From: Chloroflexota bacterium
GTDB lineage: Bacteria; Chloroflexota; Anaerolineae; Anaerolineales; DRKV01
Length of the DNA stretch: 8,352 bases
Assembly: GCA_011051635.1 (NCBI GenBank)
Contig: DRKV01000057.1
Location: forward strand, 1 to 8,352
Direction of reading: 5' to 3'
Positions 1 through 6,286 of the stretch are shown in pieces (positions within the stretch are counted from its first letter, which is position 1; each line of letters begins with the position of its first letter). A program made the position numbers and the translations under genes. The notes below the pieces were generated by a model. It had not been told where the DNA came from. It saw only the letters and a program-made list of their open reading frames with translations, and did not search any database.

Positions 1-23
1 AACGGGGAGAACTTCCCGCCTCG

Positions 24-1130
24 TTAGCCCCCCGTGCTCTCCAGCAACGCGGCCACGATGCGCTCGGCGGCGCGACCGTCCCCGTAGGGATTGACGGCCT
101 GTGCCATCGCGGCGTGCGCTTTGGGGTCATCAAGCAGGCGGGAGGCCTCGGCCACGATGCGGGCGGTATCGGTTCCCACCAGTTTGACCGTTCCGGCGCG
201 CACGCCTTCGGGACGCTCGGTGACTTCCCGCAGCACCAGGACGGGCACGCCCAGCCCGGGAGCCTCCTCCTGCAGGCCCCCGGAATCGGTCAGCACCAGG
301 ACGCTGCGCTTGAGCAGATGCACCAGGGGGAGATAATCCAGCGGCGGCAGGAGGGTGATGTTCGGGACTCCCTCCAGCAGGCGGTAAACCGGCTCCTGCA
401 CCCTGGGGTTGAGATGCACCGGATAGACCAGATGCACGTCCCCGCGGGCGGCCAACGCCTTCAGGGCGGCGCAGATATTTTCCAGGGGCTGGCCGAAATT
501 TTCGCGGCGGTGCGCCGTCACCAGGACGAGACGCTTGTCGGCGGGCAGCGCCGCCAGGGGCGAGGCATCCCACGCAAAGGGACGTTCCGCCACCCACTGC
601 AAAGCGTCAATCACCGGGTTGCCGGTCACTCGGATGGTCTCATCGGGCACATCCTCACGCAGCAGGTTTTCCCGCGCCCAGGCGGTGGGGGCGAAGTGCA
701 AGTCGGCCACCACGCCCGCTATCCGGCGGTTGATTTCCTCGGGGAAGGGCTGCCACTTGTCGCCGGTACGCAATCCCGCCTCCACGTGCCCAAAACGGAT
801 GCGGTGATAGTAACTCAGCAGAGCAGTCGCCATCACGGTAGTGGTATCGCCCTGCGCCAGCACCCAATCGGGGCGCACTTCGTTCAACACGGGGTCGAGA
901 TGGGTGAAGATGGCCGCCGAGATGCCCGCCAGCGTCTGGCCGGGGCGCATCAGGTTCAGGTCAATCTCCGGGAGGATGTCGAACAGGGAGAAAACCTGGT
1001 CCAGCATCTCGCGGTGCTGGGCGGTGACGCACACCACGGATTCCACGCCGGGCGTTTCTCGCAGGCGCAGGATGACCGGCGCCATCTTGACCGCTTCGGG
1101 ACGCGTCCCGACTACCGAAAGGACTTTCAT
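24..1130 (-). CDS. wecB: UDP-N-acetylglucosamine 2-epimerase (non-hydrolysing)
   Basis: This 368-residue protein should interconvert UDP-GlcNAc and UDP-ManNAc in the cytoplasm, supplying ManNAc-type sugars for surface polysaccharide. It starts with the family motif GTRPEAVKM (residues 8-16). The residues equivalent to the E. coli WecB active-site acids fall at the same positions: D95 in GDTTT, E117 in HVEAGLRTG and E131 in PEEINR. The TAHRREN motif carries H207. The UDP-binding C-terminal half has SGGLQEE (283-289), TERPEGV (304-310) and KLVGTD (316-321). The length is normal. The ATG overlaps the rmlD stop as ATGA, and a GGAG sits 8 bases upstream (1139-1142) inside rmlD, so translation is probably coupled to rmlD. 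A hydrolysing or allosteric variant is not excluded, but the motif set is that of the non-hydrolysing enzyme. No wecC (ManNAc dehydrogenase) is visible; it could lie beyond the left edge. Confidence 0.96.
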   Translation of the reverse strand: MKVLSVVGTRPEAVKMAPVILRLRETPGVESVVCVTAQHREMLDQVFSLFDILPEIDLNLMRPGQTLAGISAAIFTHLDPVLNEVRPDWVLAQGDTTTVMATALLSYYHRIRFGHVEAGLRTGDKWQPFPEEINRRIAGVVADLHFAPTAWARENLLREDVPDETIRVTGNPVIDALQWVAERPFAWDASPLAALPADKRLVLVTAHRRENFGQPLENICAALKALAARGDVHLVYPVHLNPRVQEPVYRLLEGVPNITLLPPLDYLPLVHLLKRSVLVLTDSGGLQEEAPGLGVPVLVLREVTERPEGVRAGTVKLVGTDTARIVAEASRLLDDPKAHAAMAQAVNPYGDGRAAERIVAALLESTGG

Positions 1131-2008
1131 TTGAAATTCTCCATCGCCAGGCGCAGCGCCTCACGCCAGGGAGGCAGACGCAGCCCAAAAGTAGTCTCGA
1201 ATTTGGAGCAATCCAGCGCCGAAAAGAGGGGGCGCTGCGCCGGAGTGGGAAACTCCACGCTTTTGGCGGCTTCCACCAAAGGAGGATTCTCCAGCCCCCC
1301 CAGGGAGATGATTTCCCGCGCCCACGCCAGACGGCTGGCATAGCCGCTCCCCGCCAGATGGTACAGCCCGGCGCGTTCCCGTACCCAGGCGTAAGCATCC
1401 CCGCTGGCGAGAGCCTGCGCCAGCACCTGCGCGGTGACCTCCGCCAGCGCCCGCGCCCAGGTCGGGTTGCTCACCTGGTCGTCCACAATCCGCAGGCAGG
1501 GGTTCTTCTGCGCCCAGTTCAACACTTTGGTGACGAAACTGGGACGCCGCAGACTGTACACCCAGGCCGTGCGGAAGACCAGCGCCGCGCCGCCCGCTTC
1601 CAGGACGGCTTTTTCCCCGGCCAGTTTGCTCTCGCCGTAGACGTTGAGGGGAGCGGGAGAGTCTTCTTCGGTGTAGGGCGCGCCCTTCATCCCGTCGAAG
1701 ACGTAATCGGTGGAGTAGTGAATCAGAAGCGCCCCCACACGGGCGGCTTCTTCCGCCAGGAGGCGGGGGGCGGAGGCGTTCAGGGCAAAGGCGGTCTCTC
1801 GCTCGGATTCGGCTCTATCCACAGCGGTATAAGCCGCGGCGTTGACGACCACCTCCGGGCGCAGGTTCCGCAATAAGGCCGGTACGCTCCCCTCATCGGT
1901 GAGGTCAATTTCGGGGTAATCGAGGCCGCGCACGGGGCCGAGAGTCGCCAGGGTGCGCTGCAATTCCCAGCCCAGTTGCCCGGTGTTGCCCAGGAGCAGG
2001 ATTCTCAT
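1127..2008 (-). CDS. rmlD: dTDP-4-dehydrorhamnose reductase
   Basis: This 293-residue short-chain dehydrogenase/reductase should catalyse the last step of dTDP-L-rhamnose synthesis, the NAD(P)H-dependent reduction of dTDP-4-dehydro-L-rhamnose. The Rossmann dinucleotide loop GNTGQLG is at residues 7-13, NAAAYTAVD at 56-64, STDYVFDG at 99-106 and the catalytic Tyr-Lys pair in YGESK (Y124, K128). The substrate-domain signatures AWVYS (148-152) and RPLFSALDCSKF (259-270) follow. The frame is open upstream to 2149, but the Rossmann strand begins at the ATG at 2006-2008, which follows the rmlA stop by one base, so this start is firm. A weak AGGA lies 11 bases upstream (2020-2023) inside rmlA. The stop overlaps the wecB start. 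Full length, no defect seen. The rmlD gene symbol is equivalent to rfbD. Confidence 0.96.
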   Translation of the reverse strand: MRILLLGNTGQLGWELQRTLATLGPVRGLDYPEIDLTDEGSVPALLRNLRPEVVVNAAAYTAVDRAESERETAFALNASAPRLLAEEAARVGALLIHYSTDYVFDGMKGAPYTEEDSPAPLNVYGESKLAGEKAVLEAGGAALVFRTAWVYSLRRPSFVTKVLNWAQKNPCLRIVDDQVSNPTWARALAEVTAQVLAQALASGDAYAWVRERAGLYHLAGSGYASRLAWAREIISLGGLENPPLVEAAKSVEFPTPAQRPLFSALDCSKFETTFGLRLPPWREALRLAMENFK

Positions 2009-2009
2009 C

Positions 2010-2909
2010 TCAGTGCAATTCCTGCAAGTACGAAGGGAGGGTCGCATCCCGCGCCAGACGGAGCAGGTATTGACCGTAGTCGTTGCCCTTGTAGCGTTCC
2101 GCCAGAGAGCGGAGTTGTTCCACGCCGATGTAGCCCAGGCGGTAGGCAATCTCCTCGGGGCAGGAAATCATCATCCCCTGCCGTTCTTCCACCGCATGGA
2201 CGAAGTTGGCCGCCTGGAGGAGCGATTCGTGCGTCCCGGCATCCAGCCAGGCCACGCCGCGCCCCATCACCTGCACCTTGAGTTGGCCGCGGCGCAGATA
2301 CGCCAGGTTGACATCGGTGATTTCCAGTTCGCCGCGCGGCGAGGGGGTCAGGTCGGCGGCGATGTCCAGCACCTGGTTGTCGTAGAAGTACAGGCCGGGG
2401 ACGGCGTAGTGCGAGCGCGGCTGCTGCGGCTTCTCCTCGATACTGAGAGCCGTGCCGCTTTCGTCGAATTCCACCACGCCGTAGCGCTCCGGGTCGCGCA
2501 CCGCGTAGGCAAAGATGGAGGCTCCTTTTTCGAGGGCCGCCGCCCGCCGCAGTTGGGCGGGAAGCCCGTGCCCGTAGAAGATGTTGTCGCCCAGGATGAG
2601 AGCCACGGTGTCCGCGCCCACAAAATCCCGCCCGATGATGAAGGCTTCGGCCAGGCCGCGCGGTTCGGGCTGCTCGGCATAGGTGAAGCGCAGCCCCCAT
2701 TGCCCGCCGTCCTCCAGCAGGCGCTCGAAGCCCGGCAGGGCATCCGGTGAACTGATGACCAGGATGTCGCGAATGCCCGCCAGCATGAGCATCGAGAGGG
2801 GGTAGTAAATCATCGGTTTGTTGTACACCGGCAGCATTTGCTTGCTGGTGCTCAAGGTGAGGGGGTAGAGGCGGGTTCCTTTTCCGCCGGCGAGGATGAT
2901 GCCTTTCAT
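2010..2909 (-). CDS. rmlA: Glucose-1-phosphate thymidylyltransferase
   Basis: This 299-residue nucleotidyltransferase should join glucose-1-phosphate and dTTP to give dTDP-glucose, the first committed step to dTDP-rhamnose. The nucleotide-binding signature [11 protein letters not shown] is at residues 8-18, followed by [12 protein letters not shown] (22-33), [12 protein letters not shown] (79-90), LGDNIFYG (106-113, with the metal-binding Asp at D108), EEKP (158-161), VPGLYFYD (170-177), ELEITDVN (194-201) and [10 protein letters not shown] (221-230, with D223). The length and motifs match the short homotetrameric RmlA type rather than the longer RmlA-like or GlmU-like forms. The ATG at 2907-2909 begins the conserved MKGIILAGG, so the start is secure, but there is no Shine-Dalgarno: the octamer repeat array ends 3 bases before the start codon. 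The stop is one base from the rmlD start. Confidence 0.97.
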   Translation of the reverse strand: MKGIILAGGKGTRLYPLTLSTSKQMLPVYNKPMIYYPLSMLMLAGIRDILVISSPDALPGFERLLEDGGQWGLRFTYAEQPEPRGLAEAFIIGRDFVGADTVALILGDNIFYGHGLPAQLRRAAALEKGASIFAYAVRDPERYGVVEFDESGTALSIEEKPQQPRSHYAVPGLYFYDNQVLDIAADLTPSPRGELEITDVNLAYLRRGQLKVQVMGRGVAWLDAGTHESLLQAANFVHAVEERQGMMISCPEEIAYRLGYIGVEQLRSLAERYKGNDYGQYLLRLARDATLPSYLQELH

Positions 2910-2912
2910 GTC

Positions 2913-2984
2913 GTGGTCGGGTAGTCGGGTAGTCAGGTAGTCAGGTAGTCAGGTAGTTTGGTAGTTGGGTAGTTGAGTAGTAGG
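2913..2984. repeat. Octamer direct-repeat array upstream of rmlA
   Basis: Nine tandem 8-bp units run without interruption. On the plus strand they are gtggtcgg, gtagtcgg, gtagtcag (three identical copies in a row), gtagtttg, gtagttgg, gtagttga and gtagtagg. The core gtagt is kept in eight of the nine; the last three bases vary. On the transcribed (minus) sense the units read CTGACTAC and similar, poor in G. The array fills the place where the rmlA ribosome-binding site would be, stopping 3 bases from its ATG. A period of 8 is not a multiple of 3, so it is not a coding repeat. Confidence 0.93.
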
Positions 2985-2993
2985 GTACGCACT

Positions 2994-3049
2994 GTCCGTC
3001 GTCCGTCGTCCGTCGTCCATCGTCCACCATCCACCGTCCATCGTCTACC
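2994..3049. repeat. Heptamer direct-repeat array overlapping the rmlB stop
   Basis: Eight tandem 7-bp units follow one another exactly in phase: on the plus strand gtccgtc three times, then gtccatc, gtccacc, atccacc, gtccatc and gtctacc. A degenerate ninth (gtctctt) continues into the rmlB coding end. The TAG stop of rmlB (3045-3047) lies inside the eighth unit, so the array either grew out of the gene end or supplied its stop. It is separated from the octamer array by the 9 bp at 2985-2993. On the transcript the units are purine-rich (GACGGAC, GGTGGAC). Confidence 0.92.
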
Positions 3050-4121
3050 GTCTCTTCGCGTAGTTGGCGTCTATCCAGCGCTGGTATTCCTGCTGTTTGC
3101 GGATGGCGGCCACCCATTCGGGATTGTCCAGGTACCAGCGGACGGTTTTCAACAGGCCGGTTTCCAGTTTTTCGGAAGGCTCCCAGCCCAGTTCGGAGCG
3201 GATTTTGGCGATGTCGATGTCGTAGCGGCGGTCGTGGCCGGGGCGGTCGGCGACGTGGGTGATGAGTTTTTCGTGCGGCGTATGCGGCGAGGCCGGCTGC
3301 AATTCGTCCAGGATGTGACAGATGGTACGCACAATCTGGATGTTGGGGGGCTGGTTGTCGCCGCCCACGGTGTAGGTTTCGCCGGGACGCCCGCCGTGCA
3401 GGACGCGGCGGATGGCCTCGCTGTGGTCGTCCACGTAGAGCCAGTCGCGAATCTGCATCCCGTCGCCGTAAACGGGCAGGGGCTTGCCCTCCTGAGCGTT
3501 CAAAATCATCAAAGGGATGAGTTTCTCCGGGAACTGGTACGGCCCGTAGTTGTTGGAGCAGTTGGTAATCGTGACCGGCAGGCCGTAGGTGTGGAAGTAA
3601 GCCCGCACGAGATGGTCGCTGGAGGCTTTGCTGGCCGCGTAGGGAGAGCGCGGCGCGTAGGGCGTGTTCTCGTCGAAGGGCGGGTCCTCCGGCCCCAGCG
3701 TGCCGAAGACCTCATCCGTAGAGACGTGGTGGAAGCGCACCGGCGCGCCATCGAGGGGGTTTTCGTTCAGCCAGAAGGCGCGCGCCGCCTCCAGAAGGGT
3801 GAACGTGCCCACGATGTTGGTCTGCACGAAGGCCCCCGGCCCGAGGATGGAACGGTCTACGTGGGATTCGGCGGCAAAGTGGACGATGGTATCCACGCGA
3901 TGTTCGTGCAGCAGACGCGCCACCAGGTCGCCGTCGCAGATGTCGCCCTGCACGAAGGTGTGCCGCTCCGGGTCGGGCAGGTCCTTCAGGTTTTCGAGAC
4001 TGCCGGCGTAGGTGAGTTTGTCCAGATTGACGATGCGGATATCCGGTTCGTGCTTCAGCATGTAGCGGATGAAGTTCGAGCCGATGAAGCCCGCACCGCC
4101 GGTGACGAGGAGAGTGCGCAT
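3045..4121 (-). CDS. rmlB: dTDP-glucose 4,6-dehydratase
   Basis: This 358-residue extended short-chain dehydrogenase should convert dTDP-glucose to dTDP-4-dehydro-6-deoxyglucose using tightly bound NAD+. [11 protein letters not shown] (residues 7-17) is the dinucleotide loop, [12 protein letters not shown] (34-45) and [11 protein letters not shown] (81-91) are family signatures, STDEVFG (134-140) holds the catalytic Thr-Asp-Glu (T135, D136, E137), and YAASK has Y161 and K165. [12 protein letters not shown] (193-204) and [11 protein letters not shown] (223-233) line the sugar-nucleotide site. The ATG at 4119-4121 starts MRTLLVTGG, exactly at the first beta strand. The frame stays open upstream to 4307, but that extension runs through a repeat array and the rmlC 3' end and has no homology character. 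No Shine-Dalgarno is present: the 21 bases before ATG contain no G. The stop codon lies inside a heptamer array. Confidence 0.97.
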   Translation of the reverse strand: MRTLLVTGGAGFIGSNFIRYMLKHEPDIRIVNLDKLTYAGSLENLKDLPDPERHTFVQGDICDGDLVARLLHEHRVDTIVHFAAESHVDRSILGPGAFVQTNIVGTFTLLEAARAFWLNENPLDGAPVRFHHVSTDEVFGTLGPEDPPFDENTPYAPRSPYAASKASSDHLVRAYFHTYGLPVTITNCSNNYGPYQFPEKLIPLMILNAQEGKPLPVYGDGMQIRDWLYVDDHSEAIRRVLHGGRPGETYTVGGDNQPPNIQIVRTICHILDELQPASPHTPHEKLITHVADRPGHDRRYDIDIAKIRSELGWEPSEKLETGLLKTVRWYLDNPEWVAAIRKQQEYQRWIDANYAKRR

Positions 4122-4129
4122 GAGGAAGG

Positions 4130-4171
4130 GTGAATTGTGAATTGTGAATGATGAATGCAGAATGGTGAATG
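4130..4171. repeat. Heptamer direct-repeat array between rmlC and rmlB
   Basis: Six tandem 7-bp units: on the plus strand gtgaatt twice, gtgaatg, atgaatg, cagaatg, gtgaatg. The core gaat is invariant in all six. On the transcript they read CATTCAC, CATTCTG, CATTCAT, CATTCAC and AATTCAC twice. The stretch is AT-richer than the genes around it. It starts 3 bases after the rmlC stop (TAG, 4175-4177) and ends 8 bases before the rmlB ATG, so it makes up nearly all of the 53-bp gap. Confidence 0.9.
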
Positions 4172-4174
4172 GGG

Positions 4175-4723
4175 CTATGGGTAGGTGTCCGCGTCCCGCA
4201 GGAGGGAGGAGGCGGCGTCTTTCCGGGAGAGCAGGGGCGGTTGATTGTCTATCAGCGGCCAGCGGATGCCAATGTCGGGGTCGTCCCAACGGATGCTGCG
4301 CTCCCATTCGGGAGCGTAGAAATCCGTTGCCTTGTAGACCACTTCAGCCCACTCGCTGAGGACGTAGAAGCCGTGGGCAAAGCCCTCCGGAATCCATATC
4401 TGGCGCTTGTTCTCGGCGGAGAGTTCCACGCCCACCCATTGCCCAAAGGTCGGGGAAGAGCGGCGGAGGTCCACGGCCACGTCGAAGACGCGTCCGGCCA
4501 CGACGCGCACCAGTTTGCCCTGCGGATGGCGAATCTGGTAGTGCAGGCCGCGCAAGATGCCCTGCCGCGAGCCGGAGTGGTTATCTTGCACGAAGTCAGC
4601 GGTGATGCCGCCCGCCCGAAATTTGGCCTGATGGTAGGTTTCCATGAAGAAGCCGCGGGCATCGCCAAAAACACGCGGTTCAACGAGAATGACTTCGGGG
4701 ATGGCGGTGGGGAGGAAGTTCAC
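4175..4723 (-). CDS. rmlC: dTDP-4-dehydrorhamnose 3,5-epimerase
   Basis: This 182-residue cupin-fold enzyme should epimerise C3 and C5 of dTDP-4-dehydro-6-deoxyglucose, the step between RmlB and Rml[11 protein letters not shown] (residues 21-30), QDNHSGS (46-52) and GILRGLHYQ (55-63) are the family signatures, with H61 as the expected catalytic base. K70 in QGKLVRV, the DVAVDLRR strand (81-88), PEGFAHGF (112-119) and Y130 in VVYKATDFY complete the active site. The length is typical. The start is GTG (4721-4723): the frame upstream reaches a TAA with no ATG, and homologues begin with a similar short stretch before the conserved [12 protein letters not shown] strand. There is no Shine-Dalgarno; a degenerate octamer repeat lies directly upstream. 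The rmlB gene follows after 53 bp. Confidence 0.96.
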   Translation of the reverse strand: MNFLPTAIPEVILVEPRVFGDARGFFMETYHQAKFRAGGITADFVQDNHSGSRQGILRGLHYQIRHPQGKLVRVVAGRVFDVAVDLRRSSPTFGQWVGVELSAENKRQIWIPEGFAHGFYVLSEWAEVVYKATDFYAPEWERSIRWDDPDIGIRWPLIDNQPPLLSRKDAASSLLRDADTYP

Positions 4724-4734
4724 GGGGAGGGAAG

Positions 4735-4765
4735 TCTGAAAGTTTGCAAGTTTGCAAGTGGCAAG
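4735..4765. repeat. Short degenerate octamer/heptamer repeat upstream of rmlC
   Basis: On the plus strand tttgcaag occurs twice in tandem (4743-4750, 4751-4758), flanked by the degenerate tctgaaag (4735-4742) and a 7-bp tggcaag (4759-4765). A still weaker unit, gagggaag, may extend the series to 4727. On the transcript each unit starts CTT. The copy number is low, so the element is only modestly supported on its own; its position, just ahead of a start codon like the other two arrays, is what makes it notable. Confidence 0.65.
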
Positions 4766-4771
4766 TGGGGC

Positions 4772-6229
4772 TTACCAGTGGCAGGCATAGACGGTCAGGT
4801 TTGCATTATACCCGTAGTCGGCTCCGCGAAAGCGGTGAGCAGGCTCACAAAATCGTTCGGCGGTCTCCTCCAGGCGAGGGAAAAGGCCGTCGTGCAGCAA
4901 GAGGTAGTCGGGATGGTAGCGCTCCACCGCCCACAGCGCCGTATCCTGGTAGGTGCTGGCGGCATTCATTTGAGCGGCCACTTCCGGCTGAATCAATCCC
5001 GCGAAATCCACCACCGGCCTGCGGGCGTAGTAACCGATGATGCCCACTTCCAGCATCCCCACGGATGCATCGGGCGGGGTGTTCTCCCGCAGCCACACCC
5101 CCGCGGCACGGTAGGCCCTCAGCCGCTTGTCGTTGTGCTGCGGCATCCGCACCAGGGAACGCCCCAGCCAGGGTAACACCGCCAGCACCAGGAAAACCGC
5201 AATCAGCCAACGGTACGGCCAGCCCGCGGCGCGGCGGATGAGACCTTCCACGCCCAGCCCGGCCAGAACGACCAGGCCCGGCACAAGGGGAGCGTAGTAC
5301 CAGAAGTAACTGCTCACCCCCAGGAGGGCATAAGCGGCGAAATACACCAGCGGCCAGGCCAAAAACAGCGCCCAGCGGGAGCGCTCCCGCCACAGAAAGA
5401 CCGCCCCCAAAAGCGCCAGAGCCGCCAGCAGCAGGTAGGGGTGCCGGTTGTACCATCCCAACACGCGCCCCAGCCCGGCGAAGAAATCGGGGCTGATAGC
5501 CATGCGTCCCTGCGCCCGCTTGGCCGCCAGGGTCACGGGCAGGGGATTGCCGAAGTACGTCCAGGCGAAGCCCCCCCACAAGAGCAGGGGAATCCCAAAG
5601 GCGGCCAGCCCTCCCCAGGGGAGACCGCGGGGAACGGCCTCCCTTGCGGGTGGCTGCCCTTTTTGTTGGCGCAAGCACCCCCAAAGGTAGTCTGCTCCCA
5701 GCACCCCGGCCAGCAGAATCCCGTCAGGACGCGCCAGAGTCGTCAGGGCGAGGAGCAATCCACTCCAGGCGTACCGCCCTTCCACGTAAGCGAGCACCGC
5801 CCAGATGCCGAGCGTCAGATAAAGGGGCGTCTCGGAGCCGGTCGTGGAGAGCAGGAGGGGAAAGAGCGGGTAGACCAGCAACGCCGTCCACCCCGCCCAG
5901 GGGGTCTCCCAGCGTCTCCCCAGCAAGAACAAGCCCCAGGCCCCCGCAACCAGGCTGAGGGCGCTGAGCACATCCGCCAGGACGGGCATATCCAGCCAGG
6001 GGTTGCGGAGGACGGCCAGGAGCAGCGTCCACAAAGGGGTGGTGGTGCTGAGGGTGCGCGTGCCGGGGTTGTACACGAACCCCAACCCGGAACGCAGATT
6101 TTCGGCGTAGCGATAGGTGATGTACGGGTCGTCGTACCCCCAATGACGCAGGAAAACCAGCAAGCCCGCCAAGACAACTCCCAGCCATGCCGCCGGAAGA
6201 GCGAGAGAGAGAGTAATTTTGCGGCGCAT
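4772..6229 (-). CDS. GT-C type integral membrane glycosyltransferase
   Basis: This 485-residue hydrophobic protein has about ten predicted membrane segments and a soluble C-terminal part from about residue 365. The first membrane helix (residues 11-27) is followed by an Asp pair, D33-D34, in the first outer loop, within YDDPYITYRYAENL. This is the usual place of the catalytic acid in GT-C enzymes that use polyprenyl-phosphate sugars. STTTPLW (61-67), GSETPLY (131-137), LARPDG (165-170), FGNPLP (226-231) and YFWYYAPLVP (308-317) are kept in many GT39/AftB-like membrane transferases. The C-terminal part has GIIGYYARRPVVDFAGL (396-412), also seen in that group. Donor and acceptor sugar cannot be told from sequence; attachment of a sugar to the extracytoplasmic glycan is inferred. 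The ATG at 6227-6229 has no Shine-Dalgarno close by, and a strong hairpin ends 26 bases upstream. A short (GA)5 tract covers codons 6-9. Confidence 0.82.
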   Translation of the reverse strand: MRRKITLSLALPAAWLGVVLAGLLVFLRHWGYDDPYITYRYAENLRSGLGFVYNPGTRTLSTTTPLWTLLLAVLRNPWLDMPVLADVLSALSLVAGAWGLFLLGRRWETPWAGWTALLVYPLFPLLLSTTGSETPLYLTLGIWAVLAYVEGRYAWSGLLLALTTLARPDGILLAGVLGADYLWGCLRQQKGQPPAREAVPRGLPWGGLAAFGIPLLLWGGFAWTYFGNPLPVTLAAKRAQGRMAISPDFFAGLGRVLGWYNRHPYLLLAALALLGAVFLWRERSRWALFLAWPLVYFAAYALLGVSSYFWYYAPLVPGLVVLAGLGVEGLIRRAAGWPYRWLIAVFLVLAVLPWLGRSLVRMPQHNDKRLRAYRAAGVWLRENTPPDASVGMLEVGIIGYYARRPVVDFAGLIQPEVAAQMNAASTYQDTALWAVERYHPDYLLLHDGLFPRLEETAERFCEPAHRFRGADYGYNANLTVYACHW

Positions 6230-6255
6230 TGCACAAATACCGGCGTCGGCGTCTC

Positions 6256-6286
6256 CCCGCGGGGCGGGTCAATCCGCCGCCGCGGG
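6256..6286 (-). other. GC-rich hairpin spanning the wzz stop codon
   Basis: On the transcript, an inverted repeat can form an outer 7-bp stem (CCCGCGG with CCGCGGG) and an inner 5-bp stem (GGCGG with CCGCC), with one unpaired C on the 5' side and the 6-base loop ATTGAC. The TGA stop of the chain-length gene is in the loop. No U-run follows, so it does not look like an intrinsic terminator. It could instead protect or define the 3' end of a processed wzz mRNA, or weaken read-through into the GT-C gene. A function is inferred; the pairing is seen directly. Confidence 0.6.

Noticed and set aside
5..20. Imperfect hairpin just downstream of wecB (CGGGAA / TCCCCG with a 4-base loop)
   Set aside because: The stem has a mismatch and the window ends before any U-tract could be seen, so a terminator cannot be supported.
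114..1343. Long plus-strand open frame of 409 codons opposite wecB and rmlD (and similar plus-strand frames opposite the other genes)
   Set aside because: The translation is low-complexity and rich in Gln, His, Arg and Gly, with no domain. It is the antisense shadow of clearly conserved minus-strand enzymes in GC-rich DNA.
2009..2149. In-frame upstream extension of rmlD by 47 residues
   Set aside because: It overlaps the rmlA 3' end in another frame; the conserved protein begins at the ATG at 2008 one base after the rmlA stop.
2910..3049. CRISPR array
   Set aside because: Units are 7-8 bp, contiguous and degenerate, with no spacers and no 21-40 bp repeats; there are no cas genes nearby.
4122..4307. 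In-frame upstream extension of rmlB by 62 residues
   Set aside because: It runs through the heptamer array and the end of rmlC, has no protein-like character, and the Rossmann fold begins exactly at the ATG at 4121.
5571..5577. Seven-C (seven-G on the coding strand) tract inside the GT-C gene as a contingency tract
   Set aside because: An equal run occurs in the conserved rmlD gene (1295-1301), so it fits ordinary GC-rich codon use for Gly.
6203..6213. Dinucleotide run (GA)5 at codons 6-9 of the GT-C gene as a phase-variation tract
   Set aside because: Only five and a half copies, encoding a normal hydrophobic start of a first membrane helix; too short to claim slippage.
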